This document shows positions 41,944 through 52,314 of a stretch of DNA of 64,000 nucleotides, one piece after another (the first letter of the stretch is position 1; each line of letters opens with the position of its first letter). The position numbers and the translations under genes were made by a program. The notes beneath the pieces are model-generated. The model made no database searches. It saw nothing but the letters and a program-made list of their open reading frames with translations, and was not told the origin of the DNA. Origin of the DNA: TMED109 sp002684605 (lineage in GTDB: Bacteria; Pseudomonadota; Alphaproteobacteria; TMED109); the NCBI GenBank assembly GCA_913046335.1, contig CAJWSU010000005.1, forward strand, positions 1-64,000, read 5' to 3'.

Positions 41944-42279
41944 TTAAGTTACCGAAAATGATGTTCCACAACCACAACTAGATGTTGCATTTGGATTATC
42001 AATAGAGAAAGATGCACCGCTTAAATCTTCTTTCCAAGTAATTTTAGAACCAGATAGATAATTTAAAGATATAGTATCAGTAACTAGAGCAGGTGATCCA
42101 TTTTTATCACTAGATGCAATAATATCGTCTTCTAACTTTTTATTATCAAAATTAAATGAATAAGAGAAGCCAGAACATCCTCCTCCATCAACAGTAATCC
42201 TAAGAAAACCTTCTCCTTCTTGAGATTGAATTAGTTTAATTCTTTTTAAGGCTTCATCAGTAATTGATAGTTTTTCCAT
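41944..42279 (-). CDS. erpA: Iron-sulfur cluster insertion protein (A-type carrier)
   Basis: A 111-residue A-type carrier that delivers Fe-S clusters to apoproteins. The three cluster cysteines appear as GGGCSGFSYSF and SSCGCGTSF. The sequence and length fit ErpA better than SufA or IscA, although paralogues elsewhere could change this. It is divergent from dgt and its ATG lies 115 bases from the dgt start. Confidence 0.92.
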   Translation of the reverse strand: MEKLSITDEALKRIKLIQSQEGEGFLRITVDGGGCSGFSYSFNFDNKKLEDDIIASSDKNGSPALVTDTISLNYLSGSKITWKEDLSGASFSIDNPNATSSCGCGTSFSVT

Positions 42280-42394
42280 ATATCTACCTGTTTTAATATT
42301 ATTATCATATTTATATAATGTTAGTTCAATTTTTTACAATTTCAAGTTATGTATATATATAAATCAATTTTTAGGAAAGTTAATATATATAAAA

Positions 42395-43606
42395 ATGTCT
42401 AAACTGCAAAAATATAGAACTGATTTTAAAAGTAGTAAAGGAAGATTTTATTCAGAAAAAGAGTCCTCTTATAGAAACCCTTTTATGAGAGATAGAGATA
42501 GGCTAGTCCATTCGGCAGCTTTTCGTCGCTTAGAGCATAAAACACAAGTCTTTGTTCAGCATGAGGGCGACAACTTTAGATCTAGGCTAACTCATACAAT
42601 TGAAGTTGCTCAGATAGCTAGAACTATCGCTTCACGTTTAGGTTTAGATTCAGATTTAGCAGAGACCATAGCTTTAGCACATGACTTAGGCCACACTCCA
42701 TTTGGGCATGCAGGTGAAGAAGCTTTAAATAAATCAATGAAAAGTAAAGGTGGTTTTGATCATAATGCTCAAACTTTAAGAATAGTTACTAAACTAGAAA
42801 AAAAATATGCTAATTTTGACGGTTTAAATTTAACTTGGGAATCATTAGAAGGGATTGTTAAGCATAACGGTCCGTTATTTAATAATATTCCAACAGTAAT
42901 TAAAGATTATCAAAAATCTATCTTAAAAGAAAACAATGTTTTTGATCTTTTTTTATCTAATTATGCTGGCCCGGAAGCACAAGTAGCTGCCATAGCAGAT
43001 GATATTGCTTATTGTAACCATGATATAGATGATGGTTTAAGAGCAGGTTTGTTTACTTTAAGTGAATTAGCAGAAATCAAACATGTTGGTAAGGTATTAA
43101 ATTATAATAAGTCTAAATGGAAAAATATAGAAAAAAGAAGATTGGTTCATGAGACAATTAGAAGTTTAATAAATTTAATGATTAATGATGTCATTAATGA
43201 ACATGAAGATATTGTAAATAAAGAAAACTTTAAAAATATTGAAGATATAAGAGAATATAATAGCTCTGTAGTAAAATTATCTAAAAAAATGTTCAAAGAA
43301 AATCAAGAGCTAAGAGTCTTTCTCTTTAATAAAATGTATAAACATACAATAGTAAATAGAATGACTTTAAAGGCTAAAAATATAGTAAATGATTTATTTG
43401 CAGCTTTCTCTAGAGATATTAGTCTTCTTCCTTCTGAATGGAGAAATGATGCTGAAATTGAAAAGTCAGATATAAAGGTCTATAGAATTATCGCTGACTA
43501 TATAGCAGGTATGACAGACAGGTATGCTGTTATGGAGCATAAAAGACTGTATGATTTGCATGGAGGTTGGACTGGAACTTCTTTATATGATAAACGCGAC
43601 CGATAA
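42395..43606 (+). CDS. dgt: Deoxyguanosinetriphosphate triphosphohydrolase-like protein
   Basis: A 403-residue HD-domain dNTPase that releases triphosphate from dNTPs. The HD site is RLTHTIEVAQ, LAHDLGHTPFGHAGEEAL and IADDIAYCNHDIDDGL. The N-terminal FRRLEHKTQVF is the type-2 Dgt signature. Alphaproteobacterial order dgt-argS-SPOR-nagZ-scpAB is kept. The ATG lacks a strong SD. Confidence 0.93.
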   Translation: MSKLQKYRTDFKSSKGRFYSEKESSYRNPFMRDRDRLVHSAAFRRLEHKTQVFVQHEGDNFRSRLTHTIEVAQIARTIASRLGLDSDLAETIALAHDLGHTPFGHAGEEALNKSMKSKGGFDHNAQTLRIVTKLEKKYANFDGLNLTWESLEGIVKHNGPLFNNIPTVIKDYQKSILKENNVFDLFLSNYAGPEAQVAAIADDIAYCNHDIDDGLRAGLFTLSELAEIKHVGKVLNYNKSKWKNIEKRRLVHETIRSLINLMINDVINEHEDIVNKENFKNIEDIREYNSSVVKLSKKMFKENQELRVFLFNKMYKHTIVNRMTLKAKNIVNDLFAAFSRDISLLPSEWRNDAEIEKSDIKVYRIIADYIAGMTDRYAVMEHKRLYDLHGGWTGTSLYDKRDR

Positions 43607-43643
43607 TTTAGGTTTAACCAAAAGATTTAATTAGGAAATATCT

Positions 43644-45401
43644 ATGAATATTTTTGAAGACATACGAAAAATAATTATTAATGTAGCTATTTCTATTGGT
43701 GTAAAAGATAATAATATTTTAAACAAAATTACTGCGGAACCTCCTAAAGATGACTCTCATGGAGATATTGCAACTAATATAGCTCTTTTAAGTTCAAAAT
43801 TTTTAAAGAAAAATCCTAAAGAGATTGCAATAGATATTGTAGCTATAATTATAAATAATAAATTTATTAATGAAGCAAAAATAGCAGGGCCAGGTTTTAT
43901 TAATTTATCGCTTGATAAAGCTATTTTTTATAAATGCTGTCAAAATGTACTTATTCATAAGTATCAATATGGAAAAAGTAATTATGGAAAATTAGAAAAA
44001 GTTAATATAGAATACGTTTCAGCTAACCCTACAGGTCCTATGCATATAGGACATGCTAGAGGAGCTGTTTTTGGTGATTCTTTAGCAAATTTATTAGAAT
44101 ATGTTGGGTATGATATTACAAGAGAGTATTATATAAATGATTCAGGTCAGCAAATTATTAATTTAGCAAAGTCTGTTTATTTTAGATACCTAGAATTATT
44201 GAATGAGGATAAAATACTTTTTACTGACGACATGTATCCTGGCGAATATTTAATTCCAGTTGCCCAAATTATTATAAAGAAATATGGAGATAAGTTTTTA
44301 AAAGTAGAAGAAAGTGAGTGGATAGAAATCTTTAAAAAAATTAGTATTGATTGTATGATGAATTTAATAAAAGAAGATTTGCTTTCTATAAACATTAGTC
44401 ACGATGTTTTTACCTCTGAAAATTCTTTAAAATCTAATGGATATATAGATAAAGTAGTTAATATTTTAGATAATAATAATATGATATATGAAGGAGTATT
44501 GGAAGCTCCTAAGGGGTTAAAAAAGGAAGATTGGGAAAGTAGACCTCAATTATTATTTAAATCTACTTTACATGGAGATGATTTAGATAGACCTCTAAAA
44601 AAGTCAGATAATTCTTGGACCTACTTCGCTGCTGATGCTGCATATCATTATGAAAAATATATACGAAAATTTACTTCTATAATTAATATATGGGGTGCTG
44701 ATCATGGTGGATATGTTAAAAGAATTGAAGGCATTGTTAAATCAATCTCAGAATCAAGTATAAAGTTTAATGTTAAATTATGCCAACTAGTAAACTTAAG
44801 TGATAATGGTAAGCCAGTTAAAATGTCAAAAAGAGCTGGTAATTTTATAACTATGAAAAGTGTGGTAAATTCTGTGGGTGCAGATGTTCTAAGGTTTATA
44901 ATGCTTACTAGAAAAAATGATGCTCCACTAGATTTTGACATGTTAAAGGTTAAAGAACAGTCAAAAGATAATCCTGTATATTATGTACAATATGCGAATA
45001 TAAGAATTAATTCTTTGTATAAAAAGGCTATTAATATAGGAATAGATTTAAATAGTGATCTGGAAGATATTAATTTTAGTTTATTGAAGGAATCATCTGA
45101 ATTAAACCTTATAAAGATCATTTCAAAATGGCCTAGACAGGTAGAATTAGCAGCAATTGCTAATGAACCTCATAGAATTACGTTTTACTTAAATGATTTG
45201 GCAAGTGCATTTCACTATTCATGGTCTTTAGGAAATACTAAATCAGAGCTAAGATATTTTGTAGAAGGAGATATTAATCTTACTTTGGCTCGACTTTCAT
45301 TAGCTAAAGTTGTTAAAATAATTCTATTTTCAGGTCTATCCATAATTGGAGTTAAATCAGTTGAAGATTTATCTATAGAACAGAGAAAAAACAATGTTTA
45401 A
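43644..45401 (+). CDS. argS: Arginyl-tRNA synthetase
   Basis: A 585-residue class I synthetase. The N-terminal Add-1 domain is followed by YVSANPTGPMHIGHARGAVFGD with the HIGH motif, and KMSKRAGNFITM is the KMSKS-like signature. The C-terminal DALR-type anticodon domain spans roughly residues 460-585. SD AGGAAA. Its end overlaps the SPOR protein start by eight bases. Confidence 0.96.
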   Translation: MNIFEDIRKIIINVAISIGVKDNNILNKITAEPPKDDSHGDIATNIALLSSKFLKKNPKEIAIDIVAIIINNKFINEAKIAGPGFINLSLDKAIFYKCCQNVLIHKYQYGKSNYGKLEKVNIEYVSANPTGPMHIGHARGAVFGDSLANLLEYVGYDITREYYINDSGQQIINLAKSVYFRYLELLNEDKILFTDDMYPGEYLIPVAQIIIKKYGDKFLKVEESEWIEIFKKISIDCMMNLIKEDLLSINISHDVFTSENSLKSNGYIDKVVNILDNNNMIYEGVLEAPKGLKKEDWESRPQLLFKSTLHGDDLDRPLKKSDNSWTYFAADAAYHYEKYIRKFTSIINIWGADHGGYVKRIEGIVKSISESSIKFNVKLCQLVNLSDNGKPVKMSKRAGNFITMKSVVNSVGADVLRFIMLTRKNDAPLDFDMLKVKEQSKDNPVYYVQYANIRINSLYKKAINIGIDLNSDLEDINFSLLKESSELNLIKIISKWPRQVELAAIANEPHRITFYLNDLASAFHYSWSLGNTKSELRYFVEGDINLTLARLSLAKVVKIILFSGLSIIGVKSVEDLSIEQRKNNV

Positions 45402-45951
45402 AACTTTATTATTTTTAATAATTTTGATTTTGGGAGCTTATTTTACTTACAATATTTTTAAGCCAAGCTTTTTTAGTAAAACTAAAATAGTTCATATTAA
45501 AGCAGACAATTTACAATATAAAAGTATACCTGATAATCAAGAAGGTTTTAACTTTATAGGAGAAGACCTATCTATATATAATGTTATTAGAGAAAAAATA
45601 CTTCCTAAAGAGGATTTAGAGGATAAAAAAAAAGTTATAGTAAATTCAAAAGTGCCTGTAATAGAGCAAAAAAATACAAAAATAGAAGATACTATTATTA
45701 CTAATTTCTATTTGCAGTTAGCATCATACAAAAATATAGAAAAAGCGAAAGAATTAATTTTTTCTTATAAAGAATCTTCTAACTTAATACTTAATAAATT
45801 AAATTTTAATATAGCAACAGCTAAAATTAAAGATAGAGGAACTTATTATAGGGTAAGAGTAGGACCTTTTAGTAATGTAAAAGAGATATATAAATTATGT
45901 TTAGTTTTTAAAGTCAAAGATAATGAATGTTTAATAGTTAAAGATAAGTAA
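45394..45951 (+). CDS. SPOR-domain membrane protein
   Basis: A 185-residue protein with a single N-terminal TM segment (LLFLIILILGAYFTYNIF), a linker and a C-terminal SPOR domain from about residue 108 (FYLQLASYKNIEKAKELI ... TYYRVRVGPFSNVKEI). SPOR domains bind glycan strands that lack stem peptides at division sites. Between argS and nagZ it occupies its standard alphaproteobacterial place. The start overlaps argS. Confidence 0.87.
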   Translation: MFKTLLFLIILILGAYFTYNIFKPSFFSKTKIVHIKADNLQYKSIPDNQEGFNFIGEDLSIYNVIREKILPKEDLEDKKKVIVNSKVPVIEQKNTKIEDTIITNFYLQLASYKNIEKAKELIFSYKESSNLILNKLNFNIATAKIKDRGTYYRVRVGPFSNVKEIYKLCLVFKVKDNECLIVKDK

Positions 45952-45958
45952 CCAATTT

Positions 45959-46996
45959 ATGAAAAAATCTAAGCGAGCAATAATTGGTATTCAAGGGTTG
46001 AGCTTAAGTGATGAAGAAATTTTTATTTTAAAAAAGTATTCTCCTTTAGGAATTATATTATTTAGCCGCAATATTAAAAATAAGAAGCAAGTAAAAAAAC
46101 TAATAAACGACATTAGAGATAAGTTAGGTTGGAAGTGTCCTATACTAGTTGATCAAGAAGGTGGAAGAGTTCAAAGACTTAAACAGCCAATTTGGCCAAA
46201 ATATCCGTCAGCTAAAATATTTGGAGATATAGCTGATATCTCTTTAAGAAAAGCAAAGAGGGCAGTTCATCTAAATTATGTATTGTTAGGAACTGAACTT
46301 AAAGAGTTAGGGATAAGTGTCAATTGTGCACCGTGCTTAGATGTTAAAAGCAAAATAATGCATCCAATAATAGGTGATAGATCATTTTCTGCAAACCCTA
46401 ATATAGTGGTTTCTCTTGGAGATGCCGCATGTAAGGGTATGATAGATGCAGGTGTTTTGCCAATTATTAAACATATACCAGGACATGGTAAAGCTATAGT
46501 TGATAGTCATAAAGAGCTTCCTATAATAACTGATAGCATAAAGTCTTTGGAAAATTCTGACTTTTTACCATTTAAAGCTTTATCTAAAATGCCAATTGCT
46601 ATGACAGCTCATATTATCTTTTCTAATATAGATAAAAATTTCCCTATAACACAATCAAAAAAAGCTTATAATTATATTAGAAATGTTATCAAATATGAGG
46701 GTATATTAATATCAGATGATATTGATATGTTGGCGTTATCTGGTTCAATAAAGTATAAAGTCGACTCTATAATTAAAGCTAATTTTGATATTGTATTACA
46801 TTGTTCTGGTAATATAATAGATGCTGAGCAGGTTTTAATTCACACGCCTTTATTAAATAATAACTTATCCAATAAATGGAAAGTACACTTAGGTACTATT
46901 GAGAATAGCTTTAAGACAATTAATAAAGAAATATATAAAGAAAAAATTAATAAAATTTTTTATGATGTTTTAAAAATTAATTCTGATTATTATTAA
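45959..46996 (+). CDS. nagZ: Beta-N-acetylhexosaminidase
   Basis: A 345-residue GH3 family enzyme that removes N-acetylglucosamine from anhydromuropeptides in peptidoglycan recycling. LVDQEGGRVQRLK, KHIPGHGKAIVDSHKELP (with the NagZ His acid/base loop) and ISDDIDMLALSG with the nucleophile Asp are all present. Length matches cytoplasmic NagZ. It follows the SPOR gene by seven bases. Confidence 0.94.
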   Translation: MKKSKRAIIGIQGLSLSDEEIFILKKYSPLGIILFSRNIKNKKQVKKLINDIRDKLGWKCPILVDQEGGRVQRLKQPIWPKYPSAKIFGDIADISLRKAKRAVHLNYVLLGTELKELGISVNCAPCLDVKSKIMHPIIGDRSFSANPNIVVSLGDAACKGMIDAGVLPIIKHIPGHGKAIVDSHKELPIITDSIKSLENSDFLPFKALSKMPIAMTAHIIFSNIDKNFPITQSKKAYNYIRNVIKYEGILISDDIDMLALSGSIKYKVDSIIKANFDIVLHCSGNIIDAEQVLIHTPLLNNNLSNKWKVHLGTIENSFKTINKEIYKEKINKIFYDVLKINSDYY

Positions 46997-47078
46997 TAAT
47001 TTTGTCTATATATAGTAGTTATTACTAGTATTAAAGTATATCTTGTGCTAATAATAGGTAAACATATTTTTCATCTGG

Positions 47079-47891
47079 ATGCATATGGAAGAAGTTCAGC
47101 ATATTTTTAAAGCTAATAAAATAGATATAAAACCTGTTATTGATAATGAGGGTAAAGATAGTCCTTTTTTATTAAATATTAGTGGGTATGAGGGAGCAAT
47201 AGACCTTTTATTAGATTTAGCCAGGAAACAAAAAGTAGATTTAATAAATATATCAATATTAGAGCTGGCTAATCAATATTTAGATTATATTGTAAATGCT
47301 AAAAAATTAAATTTGGAGATAGCCGCAGAATATCTTGTAATGGCAGCTTGGCTAGCATTCTTAAAGTCTAAGATTTTATTGCCGGAAGAAGTTATAGAGG
47401 AAATGTCAGGAGAAGAGCTTTCTGAGGCTTTAAAATTGCAACTTAATAGACTTCAGTCTATGAGAATTGCTTCTAAAACATTATTTAATTTAGATTTGCT
47501 ATATCAAGTTAGGTTTCCTAGAGGTAGTATTTCAAAAGAAGAGTGTATTGTAAAAAGAATTGATAATACATCATTAAATGATTTGTTATTTGCATACACT
47601 AATACTATTAGAGGAAAAAATTTACTAGATTATAGTCCGCCAGTAAAACAGTTGGAATCAGTTGAGTCGGCATTAAAAAGGTTGAACAAAATATTAAGTA
47701 ATAACAAAGAGTGGGAGCAACTATCTTTGTTTTTGCCTGAAAATTTATCTAATGATGACAAGGTCTTTAATAGTTCTGTTTTAGCAGCAACATTTTCTGC
47801 TACATTAGAATTAGCAAAAAAAGGAGAGCTTGAAATTAGGCAGTTAAATCCATTTGGAGATATTTTTATTAGAGCAAAGGTAAGAGAGTAA
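47079..47891 (+). CDS. scpA: Segregation and condensation protein A
   Basis: A 270-residue kleisin of the SMC-ScpAB condensin. ISGYEGAIDLLLDLARKQKVDL is the N-terminal helix that contacts the SMC neck, and LEIAAEYLVMAAWLAFLKSKILLPE is the family signature. The C-terminal winged helix ends RAKVRE. Two in-frame ATGs lie six bases apart and I keep the first. scpB follows four bases later. smc is not in the window. Confidence 0.93.
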   Translation: MHMEEVQHIFKANKIDIKPVIDNEGKDSPFLLNISGYEGAIDLLLDLARKQKVDLINISILELANQYLDYIVNAKKLNLEIAAEYLVMAAWLAFLKSKILLPEEVIEEMSGEELSEALKLQLNRLQSMRIASKTLFNLDLLYQVRFPRGSISKEECIVKRIDNTSLNDLLFAYTNTIRGKNLLDYSPPVKQLESVESALKRLNKILSNNKEWEQLSLFLPENLSNDDKVFNSSVLAATFSATLELAKKGELEIRQLNPFGDIFIRAKVRE

Positions 47892-47895
47892 GATA

Positions 47896-48465
47896 ATGGA
47901 TAAAGAATTATGCATTAAGATTGCAGAGGCTATAATTTTCTCTAGCGAGAAACCTGTAAGTATAAAGCAACTTTTACATCGTTTACCAGCTAATGCGGAT
48001 ATGAGTTATATTGTAGAATTTTTGTTAAATAAGTATAAGGATGGTGGTTTTAGAATTGAAAAAATTGGAGATGCTTTAGCTTTTCGTACATCTAGTGAAA
48101 TGGCTAGCCATCTTATAGTAGAAAAAACTATTTATAAAAAGTTATCAAAAGCAGCTTTAGAAATTTTATCAATAATTGCTTATCATCAGCCAATTACTAG
48201 AGCGGAGGTAGAAGATATAAGAGGGGTTAGTGTTAGCCAAGGTTCATTAGATATTTTATTTGAATCTAATTGGGTAGAACCAAGAGGACATAAAGATGTT
48301 CCTGGAAGACCATCTACATGGCGCACAACTAGAAATTTTCTTGATCATTTTGGATTAGAATCCATCAAAGATTTGCCAGGTGTATCAGAACTAAAGGCAT
48401 CAGGGCTACTATCAAGAAATATTGGTCCGTCAGTTCTTAATAGAGATAATATTAACGAAATTTAG
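47896..48465 (+). CDS. scpB: Segregation and condensation protein B
   Basis: A 189-residue winged-helix dimer that binds the ScpA central region. AEAIIFSSEKPVSIKQLL and LEILSIIAYHQPITRAEVEDIRGVS are family signatures, followed by VEPRGHKDVPGRPSTWRTT. It is coupled to scpA. In most alphaproteobacteria tatA comes next; here fbpABC is inserted. Confidence 0.93.
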   Translation: MDKELCIKIAEAIIFSSEKPVSIKQLLHRLPANADMSYIVEFLLNKYKDGGFRIEKIGDALAFRTSSEMASHLIVEKTIYKKLSKAALEILSIIAYHQPITRAEVEDIRGVSVSQGSLDILFESNWVEPRGHKDVPGRPSTWRTTRNFLDHFGLESIKDLPGVSELKASGLLSRNIGPSVLNRDNINEI

Positions 48466-48526
48466 TTTGCGTTTAGGTATTTATTTTCTACTTTATTTTA
48501 TTTATAATTAATCTTATGGTATAGGT

Positions 48527-48545
48527 GAGAATAACTATCATTCTC
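48527..48545 (+). promoter_or_regulatory. Candidate Fur box upstream of fbpA
   Basis: GAGAATAACTATCATTCTC matches the 19-base Fur consensus GATAATGATAATCATTATC at 14 of 19 positions and has the inverted repeat GAGAAT/ATTCTC. It lies 34 bases before the fbpA ATG, where iron-bound Fur (or a related Fur-family regulator) could block transcription. Confidence 0.6.
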
Positions 48546-48578
48546 ATTAATGGTTGAATATTATATAGAAGAGGTTCT

Positions 48579-49586
48579 ATGAAAAAATTAAATTTTTTGT
48601 TTGTTGTTATCTTATCTTTATTTTTCTTTACTAAGGGATGGAGTGATGAAGTAAATTTATATTCAGCTAGGAAAGAGCATTTAATAAAACCTTTAATTAA
48701 TATTTTTGAAAAAGAAACAGGTATAAAAGTTAATTTAGTAACAGCTAAAGCTGCACAACTTCATGAAAGAATTGTTAGAGAAGGCAAAAACTCTCCGGCA
48801 GATGTATTATTAACCACTGATGCTGGTAATTTATGGAAAGCTTCTAAACAAGGTTTGTTTCAGAAAATAAATTCAGATTATTTAACAAGTAGAATAGATA
48901 GTAAATATAGAGATCCAGACAATAAATGGTTTGGTTTAAGCTTAAGAGCAAGAATAATTGTTTATTCATTAGATAGAGTAGATCAAAATGAGCTTAAAGG
49001 GTATAAATATTTATCTGATCCAAGGTTTAAAAGTAGAATACTTATTCGCTCTTCAAATAATATTTATAACCAATCATTGATAGCACATATGATAGCTAAA
49101 TATGGAGAAGAAGTTGCTGAGGAATGGGCTGAAAAATTAGTTAACAATTTTGCAAGGTCTCCTGCTGGAGGTGATAGAGATCAAATTAAAGCAATAGCAG
49201 CTGGAGAAGGGGATATTGCTATTGTCAATTCATATTATATTATTCAAATGCTAAATTCTGATAAAAAAAAAATATTTGATAATCTAGGTATATACTTTCC
49301 ACGGGATAAAGAAATGGGTGTTCACATAAATATTAGTGGAGCAGGCTTGTTGCAAAATGCTCCTAACCATAAAAATGGTAAAAAATTAATTAATTTTTTA
49401 TTAAGTGATAAAGCACAAAAAATTTATTCTTTTAATAACTTTGAATATCCAGTTGTCAAAAATATTGAAATACCAAAATTACTTAAATATTTAGGAAATT
49501 TTAAAGATGATGATATAGATACTTCTGAATATGGTCGTTTATCTAAGAGAGCTATTAAGTTAGCGGATAGAGTAGGTTGGCAATAA
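48579..49586 (+). CDS. fbpA: Ferric iron ABC transporter, substrate-binding protein
   Basis: A 335-residue periplasmic ferric-binding protein of the FbpA/FutA/AfuA class. A signal peptide ends near FFFTKGWSD. VNLYSARKEHLIKPLI is the typical start of the mature protein. A tyrosine pair (NSYYI) near residue 220 should bind Fe(III). SAGGDRDQIKAIAAGEGD-type sequence (here SPAGGDRDQIKAIAAGEGD) is conserved. First gene of fbpABC, with a candidate Fur box upstream. SD AGAGG. Confidence 0.92.
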   Translation: MKKLNFLFVVILSLFFFTKGWSDEVNLYSARKEHLIKPLINIFEKETGIKVNLVTAKAAQLHERIVREGKNSPADVLLTTDAGNLWKASKQGLFQKINSDYLTSRIDSKYRDPDNKWFGLSLRARIIVYSLDRVDQNELKGYKYLSDPRFKSRILIRSSNNIYNQSLIAHMIAKYGEEVAEEWAEKLVNNFARSPAGGDRDQIKAIAAGEGDIAIVNSYYIIQMLNSDKKKIFDNLGIYFPRDKEMGVHINISGAGLLQNAPNHKNGKKLINFLLSDKAQKIYSFNNFEYPVVKNIEIPKLLKYLGNFKDDDIDTSEYGRLSKRAIKLADRVGWQ

Positions 49587-49632
49587 TAAATTTATCTATG
49601 TATATTATTGTTATATAATATATTATGAATAA

Positions 49633-51246
49633 ATGATTAAATATTTAAAACATGGATGGGGTCTATTTTCAGTTGTATTATGCTTAACTGTTATAATTCC
49701 TATTTCTACAATAATCTTTTTTTTTTTAATACCTGGTGATGAAACATGGATCCACCTGCGAGATAATGTATTAAATTCTTATATATCTAATTCACTATAT
49801 TTAATGATATTTGTAGGAGGTGGAAGTATTATAATTGGTAGTATAACTGCGTGGTTGGTTGCCATGTACAACTTTCCTTTTAAAAAATATATAGAGTGGC
49901 TTTTATTTATGCCTCTAGCTATACCGTCTTATGCAGTTGCATATTGTTATGCTGATTTATTAGGTTATGGAGGATTTATAACAAATAACTTAGGATTAAT
50001 TTTTAATTCTAATATTAAATCTATAAATTTTTATTCTATTTATGGAGCAGTATTTGTCTTCATATTTAGTTTATATCCTTATGTATATTTATTAATGAGG
50101 CAAGCATTCATTTCACAATCTGGTGCTTATATAGAAATTGCAAAGATTTCAGGGTTAAATTTAATACAGATTATAAGAAAGGTTTGTCTTCCATTATCAA
50201 GGCCTGCATTAGCCGGAGGAGTAACTTTGGTAATTATGGAAACTTTAGCCGATTATGGAGTTTCTGATTATTTAGGAATTAATACTTTTACTAAAGGTAT
50301 TTACAAAGCATGGTTTAATTTAGGAGATATAACATCTGCAGGAAAATTATCTGCAATTTTATTAATTACAGTGGCTCTAATAATTATAATTGAAAGAAAA
50401 CTCAGAGGTAATGCGCAATATAACAATGAAGTTAGAAGTAATAGAGTTTCACAATTAAAAAATTTATATGGTTTCAATGCTATTATGGCTGTATTTATAT
50501 GTATAATACCAGTTATTATTGGGTTTATAATTCCTTTTATAACATTAATTTTTTGGTCCATTGAAAGCATTGATCTTATTTATACTTTAGAATTTATAAA
50601 TGTAGCTATTTCTTCTTTTGGAATTGCTTTTTTTGCGTCCTTATTATGTGCTCTATTTGCCTTGATCATTGTTTTTGGAATGAGAACTAATCCTAAATTA
50701 GTTAATCCCTTCGCAAGAATGGCAAGTTTGGGTTATTCTATACCTGGAGCTGTAGCAGCAATAGGAGTATTAATACCATTAGTATGGTTAGATAATACTA
50801 TTAACAATATAAGTCTAAAATATTTTAATTATTCAATTGGTTTAATTATTACAGGAACGTGGCTTGGATTATTATTTGCATATTTAGTTAGGTTTCTAGC
50901 ATTATCTATGCAAGCTATAGAAAATTCTTTTATTAAAATATCAAAATCTATAGATTATGCAGCTAGAATTCTGGGAAAATCAAATAGAAATATTCTTACT
51001 AGTATCCATATTAAAATTGGTTGGGGTGGAATTTCTTTAGGATTATTAATTGTTTTTGTAGATGTTTTAAAAGAATTACCTGCTACTATGATTTTACGTC
51101 CTTTTGGTCTATCTACTTTAGCAATTAAAGCTCATGAACTAGCTATTGATGAAAGGTTGCATGATGCATCTATTCCTCTTCTTACTATAATATTTTTATG
51201 TTTGATACCTTTGTATTTTTTAACAAAGGTAATTAGACAAGAATAG
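49633..51246 (+). CDS. fbpB: Ferric iron ABC transporter, permease
   Basis: A 537-residue permease with two fused permease halves of about six TMs each, as in FbpB/SfuB. Two EAA-type loops are visible: YIEIAKISGLNLIQIIRKVCLP and YAARILGKSNRNILTSIHI. They contact the FbpC ATPase. It follows fbpA by 46 bases and precedes fbpC by 15. Confidence 0.92.
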   Translation: MIKYLKHGWGLFSVVLCLTVIIPISTIIFFFLIPGDETWIHLRDNVLNSYISNSLYLMIFVGGGSIIIGSITAWLVAMYNFPFKKYIEWLLFMPLAIPSYAVAYCYADLLGYGGFITNNLGLIFNSNIKSINFYSIYGAVFVFIFSLYPYVYLLMRQAFISQSGAYIEIAKISGLNLIQIIRKVCLPLSRPALAGGVTLVIMETLADYGVSDYLGINTFTKGIYKAWFNLGDITSAGKLSAILLITVALIIIIERKLRGNAQYNNEVRSNRVSQLKNLYGFNAIMAVFICIIPVIIGFIIPFITLIFWSIESIDLIYTLEFINVAISSFGIAFFASLLCALFALIIVFGMRTNPKLVNPFARMASLGYSIPGAVAAIGVLIPLVWLDNTINNISLKYFNYSIGLIITGTWLGLLFAYLVRFLALSMQAIENSFIKISKSIDYAARILGKSNRNILTSIHIKIGWGGISLGLLIVFVDVLKELPATMILRPFGLSTLAIKAHELAIDERLHDASIPLLTIIFLCLIPLYFLTKVIRQE

Positions 51247-51261
51247 TAATTAGTAATATAA

Positions 51262-52314
51262 ATGCATATGGAAATTAATAAAACATTAAAAATAACTAAT
51301 TTAAGTCATTGTTATAAAAATGGAAAATCTATAAAAAACATTAATTTAGATGTTTTTCCAGGAGAAGTTGTTTGTGTATTAGGTCCAAGCGGATGTGGAA
51401 AAACTACTTTGTTAAGGCTTATTGCTGGCTTTGAAGAACCTACAGGTGGACAAATAAAAATTGGTAAAGACTATGTTTTTGGAAAAAGCTATGTGCCTAC
51501 AGAAAAAAGATTTATTGGCATGCTCTTTCAAGATATTGCTCTATTTCCTCACTTATCTGTAAAAAATAATATTGGTTTTTCACTTACTAAAAAGAATCCT
51601 GATAATGTAAATATAATTGAAAATTTACTTAAGAAAGTTGGTTTAGATGGTTTTCTAGATAGGTATGGAGCTACTATGTCTGGAGGAGAACAGCAGAGGG
51701 TTGCTTTAGCAAGAGCATTAGCAAATAATCCAAATATTATGCTACTGGATGAGCCTTTTGCGTCTTTAGATGCTTGGTCTAAATATGATATTGCCTATGA
51801 CATAATAAGTATTCTTAAAGAAAGTAAAACTCCTACAATTATGGTAACTCATGATCCACAGGAAGCAATGAAGCTTGCTGATAGAATTATAGTTATGCTT
51901 GATGGAAAAATAATTGATCAAGGCTCACCTTCAGAGCTTTATAGTGAGGCCAAACATCCTTTTTCTGTAAGTTTGATGGGGCCTACTACCTTATATTTAA
52001 GTAAAGCAATAGACGGATTAATTAAAACACCATTTGGCTCAATAAATATTGTAAAAAAAAAGAGTCAAGGTTCTTATAAAGTTCTTATAAGACCAGATGC
52101 ATTTTCTATTGCTACTAATAATGAAGAGGCTATTAATATTAAAATTATTAATTTTAAATATATAGGCCTACTAACAGAAGTTGAAATAGTAGATGAAAAT
52201 AATAAAGAGAATAATCTTAAGTTTTTAGTATATTCAAATATTTTTAAAAATATTTATAAGAATAATAAGTTATTATTTAATAAAGATTGGGCTTTTGTGT
52301 TTCCTAATAAATAA
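51262..52314 (+). CDS. fbpC: Ferric iron ABC transporter, ATPase
   Basis: A 350-residue ABC ATPase. Walker A is GPSGCGKTT, the signature MSGGEQQRVALARALA, Walker B IMLLDEPFASLD, and the switch His is in MVTHDPQEA. A C-terminal TOBE-like regulatory domain (from about residue 245, DAFSIATN) is present, as in FbpC/PotA-type subunits. Third gene of the fbpABC set. Confidence 0.92.
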   Translation: MHMEINKTLKITNLSHCYKNGKSIKNINLDVFPGEVVCVLGPSGCGKTTLLRLIAGFEEPTGGQIKIGKDYVFGKSYVPTEKRFIGMLFQDIALFPHLSVKNNIGFSLTKKNPDNVNIIENLLKKVGLDGFLDRYGATMSGGEQQRVALARALANNPNIMLLDEPFASLDAWSKYDIAYDIISILKESKTPTIMVTHDPQEAMKLADRIIVMLDGKIIDQGSPSELYSEAKHPFSVSLMGPTTLYLSKAIDGLIKTPFGSINIVKKKSQGSYKVLIRPDAFSIATNNEEAINIKIINFKYIGLLTEVEIVDENNKENNLKFLVYSNIFKNIYKNNKLLFNKDWAFVFPNK